DNA of 21,715 bases from DATKIY01 sp035543875 (GTDB lineage: Bacteria; Actinomycetota; Actinomycetes; JAHEKZ01), in the NCBI GenBank assembly GCA_035543875.1, contig DATKIY010000143.1, positions 1 through 21,715 of the forward strand, given 5' to 3'. Position numbers and translations under genes: made by a program. Positions 14,229-21,715 of this stretch are shown piece by piece. How positions within the stretch are numbered: position 1 is the first letter of the stretch; every line of letters begins with the position of its first letter. The notes under the pieces were generated by a model. That model had not been told where the DNA came from, did not search any database, and worked only from the letters and a program-made list of their open reading frames with translations.

Positions 14229-15824
14229 CTAGTGGAGCCCGTCCAGGTCGAGCGCGCGCCCTTCGTGCGCTCCGATTGCGTCAACAATCTCGGCGAGAGC
14301 CTCAGCAGAGATTGGCGAGTCCACCGTCATCGCAATTAGCGCATGACCCCCTGCGACGTCGCGACTGACCTGCATACCGGCGATGTTGATGCCGTGCTCA
14401 CCCATGATTCGGCCAAGCTCGCCGACCACACCGGGACGGTCGTGATAGCGGAAGAACGCCAAGTGCTCTGACGGCTGCAGGTCGACGTCGAAACCGTCCA
14501 CCTCGACCAACTTCTCGACATGCTTTGGGCCAGTCAGCGTGCCACTGACTGACAACTGACGGCCATCCGCCAAGGCACCGCGCACGGTGATGAGGTTGCG
14601 GTGGTCGGTGCTAATTGGATCGACGGTCAGCCCAACCTGCACTCCGCGCTCGGCGGCGAAGACCGGGGCGTTGACGTACGACACCTGTTCGTCGATGACG
14701 TCGGCGAACACGCCCTTGAGGACGGCGAGTTCCAGAACCTTGACGTCAAGGTCCGCGATCTCGCCTCGAACCTCAACGGTTAGACCTTCGGGGGCCCCTC
14801 CGCCGATCCCAGTGAAGACCCGGCCAAGCTTTTCCGCCAACGGGATGAACGGACGCACGTCTTCGGCGATGACTCCACCCTTGACGTTGACGGCGTCGGG
14901 AACCAGCTCGCCCGCAAGGGCAAGCCTGACTGACTTTGCAACGGCGATTCCTGCCTTCTCCTGCGCCTCTTCGGTGCTCGCTCCAAGGTGCGGAGTCACC
15001 ACGATCCGCTCGTCGTCGAACAACGGCGATGCGGTGCACGGTTCCTGGTCGAACACATCGACTCCTGCGCCCAACACCCGGCCCTCGGCCACGGCTTCGG
15101 CCAACGCCGCCTCGTCGACAATGCCACCTCGCGCCGCGTTGACGATGATGACGGACGGCTTAACCTGGCGTAGCTCGTCGCTGCCGATGAGCCCAAGCGT
15201 TTCGGGGGTCTTGGGCAGGTGCACGGTGATGAAGTCGCTCTCGGCCAACAAAGTCTCGAGATCGACTAGCTGAATCCCCAACTGTGCGGCTCGACCGGGC
15301 TGCACGTAGGGGTCGTACGCGATCAGCTTGGTGCCAAAAGCCATCAAGCGTTGCGCCGCAAGAACCCCAATCCGGCCGAGGCCTACGACGCCAACAACCT
15401 TTCCGTACACCTCGACACCCGTGTACGCAGACCGCTTCCACTGTCCGCCACGAAGCGCCGCATTGGCCGGTGCCACGTTGCGCGCAGCGGCGAGCAAGAG
15501 CGCTACGGCCATTTCGGCAGCACTGACGATGTTTGACGTCGGAGCATTGACGACCATGACCCCTGCCTGCGTTGCCGCAGCAACGTCGACGTTGTCGAGG
15601 CCGACACCCGCACGAGCTACGACCTTCAGCCGTCGAGCAGCCGCGAGCGCTTCCGAGTCGATCTGGGTTGCGCTGCGGACCAGCACCGCGTCTACCTCGG
15701 CCAGGGCCGGAAGTAGCTCAGCCCGATTTGCGCCGTCGCAGTGTCGGATGTCGAAATCCGGTCCAAGGGCTTCGATGGTGGCGGGGGACAGCTCTTCGGC
15801 AATCAAAACGACAGGCTTGCTCAC
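14229..15824 (-). CDS. serA: D-3-phosphoglycerate dehydrogenase
   Basis: First enzyme of serine synthesis, oxidising 3-phosphoglycerate with NAD. This is the long (type 1) form, 531 residues, as in mycobacteria. Residues 1-305 hold the substrate and nucleotide domains, with GLGRIG at 149-153 and the catalytic Arg232 (NAARGG), Glu261 (DQEP) and His279 (PHLGAST). About 310-450 is the intervening allosteric domain, and 455-531 the ACT domain (FFRYHDRPGVVGELGRI) that usually binds serine for feedback control. GTG at 15824 is preceded by GAGGA at 8 nt; the frame stays open upstream but without a ribosome binding site. It is divergent from the surface-protein gene. Confidence 0.96.
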   Translation of the reverse strand: MSKPVVLIAEELSPATIEALGPDFDIRHCDGANRAELLPALAEVDAVLVRSATQIDSEALAAARRLKVVARAGVGLDNVDVAAATQAGVMVVNAPTSNIVSAAEMAVALLLAAARNVAPANAALRGGQWKRSAYTGVEVYGKVVGVVGLGRIGVLAAQRLMAFGTKLIAYDPYVQPGRAAQLGIQLVDLETLLAESDFITVHLPKTPETLGLIGSDELRQVKPSVIIVNAARGGIVDEAALAEAVAEGRVLGAGVDVFDQEPCTASPLFDDERIVVTPHLGASTEEAQEKAGIAVAKSVRLALAGELVPDAVNVKGGVIAEDVRPFIPLAEKLGRVFTGIGGGAPEGLTVEVRGEIADLDVKVLELAVLKGVFADVIDEQVSYVNAPVFAAERGVQVGLTVDPISTDHRNLITVRGALADGRQLSVSGTLTGPKHVEKLVEVDGFDVDLQPSEHLAFFRYHDRPGVVGELGRIMGEHGINIAGMQVSRDVAGGHALIAMTVDSPISAEALAEIVDAIGAHEGRALDLDGLH

Positions 15825-16151
15825 AGACGGAATCCTCGAAGGAGTAAATGACATTGGATGGGACGCGGGAAGGATTGTCGGAGGGTCACAACCTTCCAGC
15901 AAACCTGGGGAGTTGATACCGCGCCAGTCTAACGAGCGCATTGGCTGGCTTCTCCCACGCCCGGCTGGGGCACCGAGCGGTAACCGTCGGTGATCGATTC
16001 CCTCATAAGAGGTAGGCCGAACGGGTGATTTGACTTTCAGTCGACTCAGATGGCGGACGGCGTCGCCTCGTTCGTCGCGACCGTCAGTGACAGGCCTTAG
16101 GCTCAACACCTAATCAGCCCATCGCGCTGCAGTTACTGGGGGGACGCTTTC
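15825..16151. promoter_or_regulatory. Divergent intergenic region of serA and the surface-protein gene
   Basis: 327 nt without a convincing gene. On the minus strand two weak serA promoters are possible: TTGCTG-17-GACAAT, overlapping the hairpin at 15868-15897, and TAGACT (15926-15931) without a -35. On the plus strand GTGACA-16-CCTAAT (starting near 16087) or TAGGCT (16098-16103) might drive the surface protein, whose GTG has GGGGGGA 7-8 nt upstream. None is strong. No riboswitch, leader peptide or terminator was recognised. Confidence 0.3.
15868..15897 (-). other. Stem-loop upstream of serA
   Basis: On the minus strand GGAAGGTTGT pairs with ACAA-T-CCTTCC, a 10-bp stem with one bulged T and a 9-nt loop, about 45 nt before the serA start. 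No U-tract follows. It may be a 5' leader structure; its function is unknown. Confidence 0.35.
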
Positions 16152-19100
16152 GTGTTTGGCCGTCGATCAACTGCGCTTACCATCGCGCTCGCCGTCGTCA
16201 GTTCTGGCTTAGCTCTCACCACGATCGCCGCAGCACCCGCCTCGGCTGATCCCGACGCGCATGCCGCAATGTTCGACGAGCGGCCGGTCGACGGCATGCT
16301 CAACGCCGCCGACGGCGAAGTTCGGTCGATCGCGCAGGTCGGCGACCACGTGGTCATGGGCGGCTCGTTCACCAAGGTGGGACCAGCCAAGCCCGGTGCG
16401 GCAGGAGAAGTTGATCTCAGCACCTCCAGCTTCGCGGGCACGTTCCCCGAGGTCGACGGCGCCGTCTCCTCAGCAGTGCCCGACGGCAACGGCGGCTGGT
16501 TCATCGGAGGACAGTTCACCAGCGTCGGCGGCGTCGCCAGGACCAACCTCGCGCGAGTCAACGCCGCCGGCAATGCCACAAGCTGGAACCCAGCCGTCAA
16601 TGGACCGGTGTACGCCCTAGCAGCAACCGCCGACGGAGACCTCATGGTCGGCGGTGACTTCAGCACGATCGGCGGCCAAGCAGCTACCCGCCTTGCTCGA
16701 GTGTCGACAGCCACCGGCGACGTTATGTGGACGGCGGACGTACGTGGAAGCACGCCAACAACGGCAGCGTCGGTGCGCGGGCTCGTCGTGGCGAACGGCC
16801 GCATATACGCCGCGGGCGACTTCACCAAGGTCGGAACCACAACACGCAACCGCATCGCTGCGTTCGACCCTGCGACTGGCGTCCTGGACTCCGGCTTTGT
16901 CTCAAGTCCGAACTCGCGGGTGCGCACGATGGTGGTGCAAGGGTCCACGCTGTGGATCGCCGGAGACTTCACCAGTGTGGACGCCCAAAAACGGCTGCGA
17001 CTAGCACAGATTGATGCGACAACCGGCGCACTGCAAGTGGCTGGCCAAGGCTTCGATCAGTCCGTCTACGACCTGGAGCTCGACAGCGGGTCTGGCGTTT
17101 TGTATGTGGTTGGCGCGTTCACCAAGACCGGACCAGCCGACGGCACACTGACGACGCCCCGAACTCGCCTGGCCGCGATCGACACGACGGGCAACACCGT
17201 GTTGCCCCTCACCCTTGGCAGTAACTCGGGTGTCGTCTACAGCGCCTTGCTGGATGGGTCAGGATCGCTCTACATCGGCGGAAACTTCACGCTCAAACCC
17301 GAGAAGAGCCAACCAGCCATGCTCGCTCGGGTCGACGTCTCAACCGGCGATGTGTTCAACGTTGTTCCGTTTTACGCGGTCCCTCGGTCTCTTACCTCGC
17401 CAGCCCTCGATGGTGGTGGCGTTCGCGTGCTGCTCAGCACCAATGCTACGGAGTTGTTCGTCGCTGGAGACTTCTCCGACTACGGGACGGTCAACCAGAA
17501 GAACCTGGTTGCGTTCGACCTCCAGACCGGAGCGATTGATCGCACGTTCGACCCAGACGTCAACGGTCCGGTCTTTACCGTCAAGGGCGATGCGGCAGGG
17601 GACGCGGTCTTCATCGGGGGCGAGTTCGACTCCGTCAACGGGGACACCCTGAAAGACCTCGCGAAGCTAGACATCGCGACAGGAGCGGCAATCCCGGCGT
17701 TTGAGTCAAACGCCAATGCCTACGTCAAAGACCTTGCCCTGTCTCCTGATGGCAGCAGGCTGTACGTCGGTGGCGCATTCGACACTTTGACCAGCCACGG
17801 CGATCAGGAATTCGTCTACAAGCTGGCTGCCATCGACACCACGACCGGTGGCGTCCTGCCCGGGTTTTCGATGCCGCTGACCGAACCCACGAACGACCAG
17901 TCCGAAGGTGGCGTTCGCGCGCTTGCTCTGACCACCGACGGCACCAAGCTCATGGTCATTGGAAACTTTGCCAAGGTCATGGGCCAACCGCGTGCTCATA
18001 TCGCCCAGATCGATGTATCAGGAGGCTCGCCGGTTCTGACGGACTGGCACACCCAGCTCTACGACCAGCCGTGCGGACGTGGAGAGATCGGCTGGATGCG
18101 CGACATCGACGTCGCACCCGACGGCTCAGCCGCATACGTGGTGACGGCCGGCCACTTCTACTACCCGGCGTGTGACACTACGAATGCGTTCCCCATGGCC
18201 GTTCCAGCTGGCGGGACCGACGTGAAACCAATCTGGTCGCGGATGATCGGCGATACGCAGGAGTCGGTAGCCGCCACTGGTGGCGCTGTGTACGTGGGGG
18301 GACACTTCCGTTACCTCAGCAAGGAACAAGAGGTCGCTCAGCGTTTCCAGGTCGGTGCGATGGACCCGGCTACTGGAAAGCCGCTGAGCTGGAACCCCAA
18401 CATCTCGGGGTTTAGGGGCGTGCTCGTTCTTGAGTCCGAACCGGCAGGGCTGTTCGCCGGTGGGGACGGAGACACTGCTGGCGGCGTTCCGCACGGTGGC
18501 GTTGAGCTTTTCGCAGCCAAACCACCCGGTATCGAGACGCGCATTTCGGTTGACCGCCCTCTCGTTCAGGAACCTGGCGGCGCGGTGAAGTACACGATCA
18601 GTGTTGCCAACACCTTCTCCGACCGTCCAGTTAACGTCACGTCCGTCACAGACACCTTGCTCGGCGACCTGGCGACTGCCTGCAACCTGCCGCGGGTGGT
18701 TTCAGTGGGAGGCAAGTTCACGTGTCACCAGTCGTTCGACGTCACGGGAGTCGCCGGAGACCTCGTGGACTCGACCGTCACCGCCGTCGGTGATGCCAAT
18801 GGCCAGACCGTCACCGATACCGACCTGTCAGAGGTTGCCGTCAAGTCGTTCACACCGGGGTTCCGGCTTCGCGTCGGAGAGGCACCGTGGCAACTCCCCT
18901 ACCCAGGCGGCAACGTTCAGACAAACATCACCTTCATGAACCTCAGCTACACAAAGAAGTTCTCGGTCAAGTCGCTGACCAGCCCCCAGTACGGAAACCT
19001 CACCACTGCATGCGGTCTTCCGCGGCCAATCGGCAAGGACGGGCTCATCACCTGCCGGCTCGACGTGCCCTTGACTGGCCCCATTGGCACTCGGCCGTCT

Positions 19101-20801
19101 GCGACATTCACCGCCAAGGGAAAGTTCAAGAACGGCGCACAGGCAACCGCCAGCGGATCAATCGACATCGTGATCGAACCGCCTGTCGGTGGTGCCCCCG
19201 TCAGCATGGTGGTCGGCAACGCCGCCGCGCTGACGTCCAATGACACGCGGCTGTTTGACGAACTCGACGCGGACTTCGACGTGACGGTCTACGACGACTC
19301 GACGGTGATGCCGTCCGACCTCGCGAGCAGCACCGTCGCGGTCATTTCGTCCTCTGTGCAAGACACTGACCTCGGAACACGGCTGCGTACCGCAGACACT
19401 CCGATCGTTCTCGGCGAAGAGTCGGTGGGAGACGAGATGGGGCTGGTCCCAACGTCAACTACCCCAGATCAGGGCGTCGATGACGGTAAGGCGATCACGA
19501 TCCAGGCACCACGGTCGGCGCTTGCGGCCAACCAGTTCGGCGCGCCGAACTTTTATACGTCGACCAAAAGCGTGAGCTGGCTAAAGCCCAGGACAGGCGC
19601 CGAGGTAGCGGGCACCCTTGCGACCGACAAAGCCATGCTGCTTTCGTACAGCAGCGGAGATGTCATGTCTGGCGGCGGCAACTTCCCAGCCTGTCGCACG
19701 TTCATTCCGACAGGCAGCGCTGTCGACTTCAGCACGGTTGCCTGGAAGCTGTTCGACCGTGCGATCGCGTACACCACATTCGACTGTGGTCGCGGCATGC
19801 TCTGGACTGCGGCAGGAGATGGTGGGCACACCTACCCCGGGGACGGCCATCAAGCATCTGACGTCGGATTCTCCGAGGCTTGGGGCGTGGCTATTGACTC
19901 GTCTGACAACGTCTACGTCGTCGACACCGATCTCGACTCTGTACGAAAGATCGCACCCACGGGTGTCGTCACCACGGTTGCGGGAACCGGTGTTGCCGGC
20001 TCGACCGGGGACGGTGGGCCAGCAACGTCAGCCAAGCTCAACCTGCCGTCGCGGGTGGCGGTCGGGCCAGACGGCTCGCTCTACATCGCCGACTCCGGTA
20101 ACAACAAAATCCGCCGGGTATCGCCAGGTGGCACCATTTCGACCGTTGCTGGGACCGGTATCGCTGGCTACAGCGGCGACGGCGGACAAGCCACCAGCGC
20201 CAAACTCAACAACCCATACGACGTCACAGTGGCGGGCAACTACCTCTACATCGCTGACCGGAACAATGCGCGAATCCGCAAGGTGGACCTCACCACCGGC
20301 GTCATCAGCACCGTGGCGGGCACTGGCGTCTCCGGGTTCTCCGGCGACGAAGGTCCGGCAACGGCAGCTCGGATCGCCGACCCGCGCTCTGTGGCCGTCG
20401 ACACGGCCGGGAACCTCTACATTGCCGACACGGGTAACCAGCGAGTCCGCGAGGTTGAAACCGACGGAACCATCAGCACGATCGCTGGAACTGGCTTGAC
20501 AGGCAACAACGGCGATGGTGGTCCTGCCATCGAGGCTGACCTGCACGTCCCCGTCCATGTCACGGTCTCGCCGGGTGGGACGCTGTACATCTGCGAACTG
20601 AACAACAACCGGGTTCGTCGGGTTCAGGACGGTTTTATCGACACCTTCGCTGGAACTGGTGAGTTTGGGTTCACCGGTGACGGGTCAAGCCCGATCGAAT
20701 CCAAGTGGAACCGCCCAAGCGCTTCCGCTCTGGACTCGTTCGGCAACTTGTGGGTCGTCGACCGCGACAACCAGCGCATCCGAGTGATCGACGCCAACTA
20801 G
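16152..20801 (+). CDS. Large secreted double-propeller (GGxF repeat / NHL repeat) protein
   Basis: Extracellular protein of 1549 residues. A signal peptide ends near Ala32 (ASA/D). About 60-760 holds at least twelve blades with the motif Y/FxGGxFxxVG followed by LAxxDxxTG, a beta-propeller of the kind common in actinobacterial surface proteins. About 793-890 and 893-1010 are two Ig-like modules, each with a Cys pair (ACNLPR...TC and ACGLPR...TC). About 1015-1215 is an alpha/beta domain, possibly glutamine-amidotransferase-like. About 1217-1549 is an NHL propeller with repeats near TVAGTG-GDGGPAT and LYIADTGN-RIRxV. No LPXTG or C-terminal helix is present. GTG at 16152 follows GGGGGGA. Role unknown; adhesion or matrix binding is a guess. 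It lies between serA and ilvC. Confidence 0.88.
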   Translation: MFGRRSTALTIALAVVSSGLALTTIAAAPASADPDAHAAMFDERPVDGMLNAADGEVRSIAQVGDHVVMGGSFTKVGPAKPGAAGEVDLSTSSFAGTFPEVDGAVSSAVPDGNGGWFIGGQFTSVGGVARTNLARVNAAGNATSWNPAVNGPVYALAATADGDLMVGGDFSTIGGQAATRLARVSTATGDVMWTADVRGSTPTTAASVRGLVVANGRIYAAGDFTKVGTTTRNRIAAFDPATGVLDSGFVSSPNSRVRTMVVQGSTLWIAGDFTSVDAQKRLRLAQIDATTGALQVAGQGFDQSVYDLELDSGSGVLYVVGAFTKTGPADGTLTTPRTRLAAIDTTGNTVLPLTLGSNSGVVYSALLDGSGSLYIGGNFTLKPEKSQPAMLARVDVSTGDVFNVVPFYAVPRSLTSPALDGGGVRVLLSTNATELFVAGDFSDYGTVNQKNLVAFDLQTGAIDRTFDPDVNGPVFTVKGDAAGDAVFIGGEFDSVNGDTLKDLAKLDIATGAAIPAFESNANAYVKDLALSPDGSRLYVGGAFDTLTSHGDQEFVYKLAAIDTTTGGVLPGFSMPLTEPTNDQSEGGVRALALTTDGTKLMVIGNFAKVMGQPRAHIAQIDVSGGSPVLTDWHTQLYDQPCGRGEIGWMRDIDVAPDGSAAYVVTAGHFYYPACDTTNAFPMAVPAGGTDVKPIWSRMIGDTQESVAATGGAVYVGGHFRYLSKEQEVAQRFQVGAMDPATGKPLSWNPNISGFRGVLVLESEPAGLFAGGDGDTAGGVPHGGVELFAAKPPGIETRISVDRPLVQEPGGAVKYTISVANTFSDRPVNVTSVTDTLLGDLATACNLPRVVSVGGKFTCHQSFDVTGVAGDLVDSTVTAVGDANGQTVTDTDLSEVAVKSFTPGFRLRVGEAPWQLPYPGGNVQTNITFMNLSYTKKFSVKSLTSPQYGNLTTACGLPRPIGKDGLITCRLDVPLTGPIGTRPSATFTAKGKFKNGAQATASGSIDIVIEPPVGGAPVSMVVGNAAALTSNDTRLFDELDADFDVTVYDDSTVMPSDLASSTVAVISSSVQDTDLGTRLRTADTPIVLGEESVGDEMGLVPTSTTPDQGVDDGKAITIQAPRSALAANQFGAPNFYTSTKSVSWLKPRTGAEVAGTLATDKAMLLSYSSGDVMSGGGNFPACRTFIPTGSAVDFSTVAWKLFDRAIAYTTFDCGRGMLWTAAGDGGHTYPGDGHQASDVGFSEAWGVAIDSSDNVYVVDTDLDSVRKIAPTGVVTTVAGTGVAGSTGDGGPATSAKLNLPSRVAVGPDGSLYIADSGNNKIRRVSPGGTISTVAGTGIAGYSGDGGQATSAKLNNPYDVTVAGNYLYIADRNNARIRKVDLTTGVISTVAGTGVSGFSGDEGPATAARIADPRSVAVDTAGNLYIADTGNQRVREVETDGTISTIAGTGLTGNNGDGGPAIEADLHVPVHVTVSPGGTLYICELNNNRVRRVQDGFIDTFAGTGEFGFTGDGSSPIESKWNRPSASALDSFGNLWVVDRDNQRIRVIDAN
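19800..20798 (+). repeat. Tandem NHL-repeat coding units
   Basis: About six units of 55-57 codons (roughly 165-171 nt) encode the C-terminal propeller. The recurring core reads TVAGTGxxGxxGDGGPATxAxL then a Val-rich strand and LYIADxxNxxIRxV. The units share protein motifs but are diverged at the base level, so the array looks old rather than freshly expanded. Confidence 0.75.
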
Positions 20802-20814
20802 CTCTCGTGAGCTA
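20799..20814. terminator. Hairpin joining the stop codons of the surface-protein gene and ilvC
   Basis: TAGCTC, loop TCGT and GAGCTA form a perfect 6-bp stem whose outer bases are the two TAG stop codons. Only 10 nt separate the convergent genes. No T-tract follows on either strand, so it may be a weak bidirectional terminator or a 3'-end stabilising structure. Confidence 0.45.
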
Positions 20815-21715
20815 CCTGGCTGCGGTGCCCTCCAGGTAGTCGTCGTCGCCGGAGTCCACCCAGGCCATCATGCCGCGTAGTTCGCGACCAACGTTTTCGA
20901 TCGGGTGTTGTTCGCCCTCTGCACGCAGCTTCTTGAACTCGGGCGCTCCGGCGTCTTGGTCGTCGATGAACCGCTGGGCGAATGCCCCTGACTGGATGTC
21001 GGCCAGAACCGCCCTCATGCTTTCCTTCACGCGGTCGTCAATGATGCGCGGGCCGGATACATAGTCGCCGTACTCAGCCGTGTCGGACACCGACCAGCGT
21101 TGCTTGGCGATCCCACCTTCGTACATGAGGTCAACGATGAGTTTGAGCTCGTGCAGGCACTCGAAGTAGGCAACTTCGGGCTGATATCCGGCGTTGACGA
21201 GCGTCTCAAAACCTGCCTGGACGAGGGCCGAAGCGCCGCCGCACAGGACCGCCTGCTCACCGAAGAGGTCAGTCTCGGTTTCCTCGGTAAACGTGGTCTT
21301 GATTCCTCCGGCGCGAAGGCCGCCAATCGCCTTCGCGTAAGCGAGCGCAAGCGCCCAGGCAGTTCCGGTGGGATCTTGCTCAACGGCCACGATGACCGGA
21401 ACACCCCGACCCGTTGAGTACTCGCGACGTACCAGGTGGCCTGGCCCCTTGGGCGCGACCATGCAGACGTCGACGTTTGCCGGAGGCACGATGTAGCCGA
21501 ACCGAATATTGAACCCGTGACCGAAGAAGAGCGCGTTTCCCGGGGCAAGGTTTGGCTCAATCGCTTCCGAGTACACGTGACGCTGGATGTGGTCGGGAGC
21601 CAGAATCATGATGACGTCGGCCTCAGTCGAAGCCTCTGCTGGCGTAAGCACTCGAAGACCCTCAGCCTCAGCCTTGGCTCGACTCTTCGAGCCCTCTGGC
21701 AAGCCAACGCGAACG
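20812..21715 (-). CDS. ilvC: Ketol-acid reductoisomerase (partial, N-terminus off window)
   Basis: Mg- and NADPH-dependent enzyme that rearranges and reduces acetolactate and acetohydroxybutyrate in valine, leucine and isoleucine synthesis. About 301 C-terminal residues are visible and the frame is open to the window edge; the N-terminal part of the Rossmann domain is missing. The NADPH-binding block GLPEGSKSRAKAEAEG, the motif MVAPKGPGHLVRREY, the metal site ETDLFGEQAVLCGG and YFECLHELKLIVDLMYEGG, and the tail MMAWVDSGDDDYLEG are standard class I features. The TTG at 21702 is an internal codon, not the start. In actinobacteria ilvB and ilvN usually lie upstream, which would be beyond the right end of this window. 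Confidence 0.97.
   Translation of the reverse strand, partial: VRVGLPEGSKSRAKAEAEGLRVLTPAEASTEADVIMILAPDHIQRHVYSEAIEPNLAPGNALFFGHGFNIRFGYIVPPANVDVCMVAPKGPGHLVRREYSTGRGVPVIVAVEQDPTGTAWALALAYAKAIGGLRAGGIKTTFTEETETDLFGEQAVLCGGASALVQAGFETLVNAGYQPEVAYFECLHELKLIVDLMYEGGIAKQRWSVSDTAEYGDYVSGPRIIDDRVKESMRAVLADIQSGAFAQRFIDDQDAGAPEFKKLRAEGEQHPIENVGRELRGMMAWVDSGDDDYLEGTAAR

Noticed and set aside
15825..16109. N-terminal extension of serA by up to 95 codons
   Set aside because: The frame is open, but the GTG at 15824 has a good ribosome binding site and matches the normal SerA N-terminus. The extension is not conserved-looking.
16133..16972. Minus-strand open frame of 279 codons opposite the surface-protein gene
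   Set aside because: Its product is a low-complexity mix rich in Pro, Thr, Ser and Ala with no domain. It lies entirely on the complement of a strong signal-peptide-bearing gene.
19960..20760. Regular spacing of similar blocks, considered as a CRISPR or other DNA repeat array
   Set aside because: The similarity is at protein level (NHL repeats, about 56 codons) in an open reading frame. There are no identical repeats with unique spacers.

Overview
The window is chromosomal DNA from a high-GC Gram-positive bacterium (Actinomycetota). The evidence is an NdgR-type IclR regulator divergent from leuCD, the gltX / tRNA-Gln / tRNA-Glu arrangement, the long SerA with its ACT tail, frequent GTG starts, and many genes that appear to be leaderless. 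Genus cannot be fixed from the sequence. The gene order (hup, leuD-leuC, ndgR, tRNAs-gltX-FAH, cimA, ilvE, leuB, serA, ilvC) is, from memory, the familiar actinobacterial branched-chain amino acid and serine biosynthesis neighbourhood.

Layout from left to right. 1-264: 5' part of an HU gene (minus). 410-2503: leuCD (minus), divergent from ndgR (2572-3297, plus). 3394-4128: a SAM methyltransferase (plus). 4195-4421: tRNA-Glu(CUC) and tRNA-Gln(CUG) (minus), followed by gltX and an FAH-family hydrolase with a 4-nt overlap (4532-6810, minus). 6902-7645: a membrane-anchored SGNH hydrolase (plus), meeting tail to tail a fused acyltransferase-3/SGNH protein (7642-9627, minus). The latter lies 11 nt behind cimA (9639-11240). 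Then on the minus strand come ilvE, a VOC protein, leuB and serA. A very large secreted double-propeller protein (16152-20801, plus) separates serA from ilvC, whose 3' part closes the window (20812-21715, minus).

Function. IlvC, IlvE, LeuB, LeuCD and CimA cover most of valine, leucine and isoleucine synthesis. CimA makes citramalate, which LeuCD and LeuB can carry on to 2-oxobutanoate, so isoleucine could be made without threonine. SerA opens serine synthesis. NdgR probably controls leuCD and itself. GltX sits with both tRNAs that a non-discriminating GluRS would charge. Methyltransferase, SGNH hydrolase, acyltransferase and surface protein look like accessory genes placed between the core genes; three of the four form convergent junctions with the core or with each other.

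Most notable signals: a candidate attenuator ahead of cimA (tiny Ile-Ile ORF, two stacked hairpins, U-tract); a candidate NdgR operator lying exactly between the -35 and -10 of a leaderless ndgR promoter; six genes whose start lies 6-8 nt after a TANNNT box with no ribosome binding site; perfect hairpins at all three convergent junctions, two of them built from the paired stop codons; and the 1549-residue surface protein. No CRISPR array, insertion sequence, phage gene or clear new defence system was seen.
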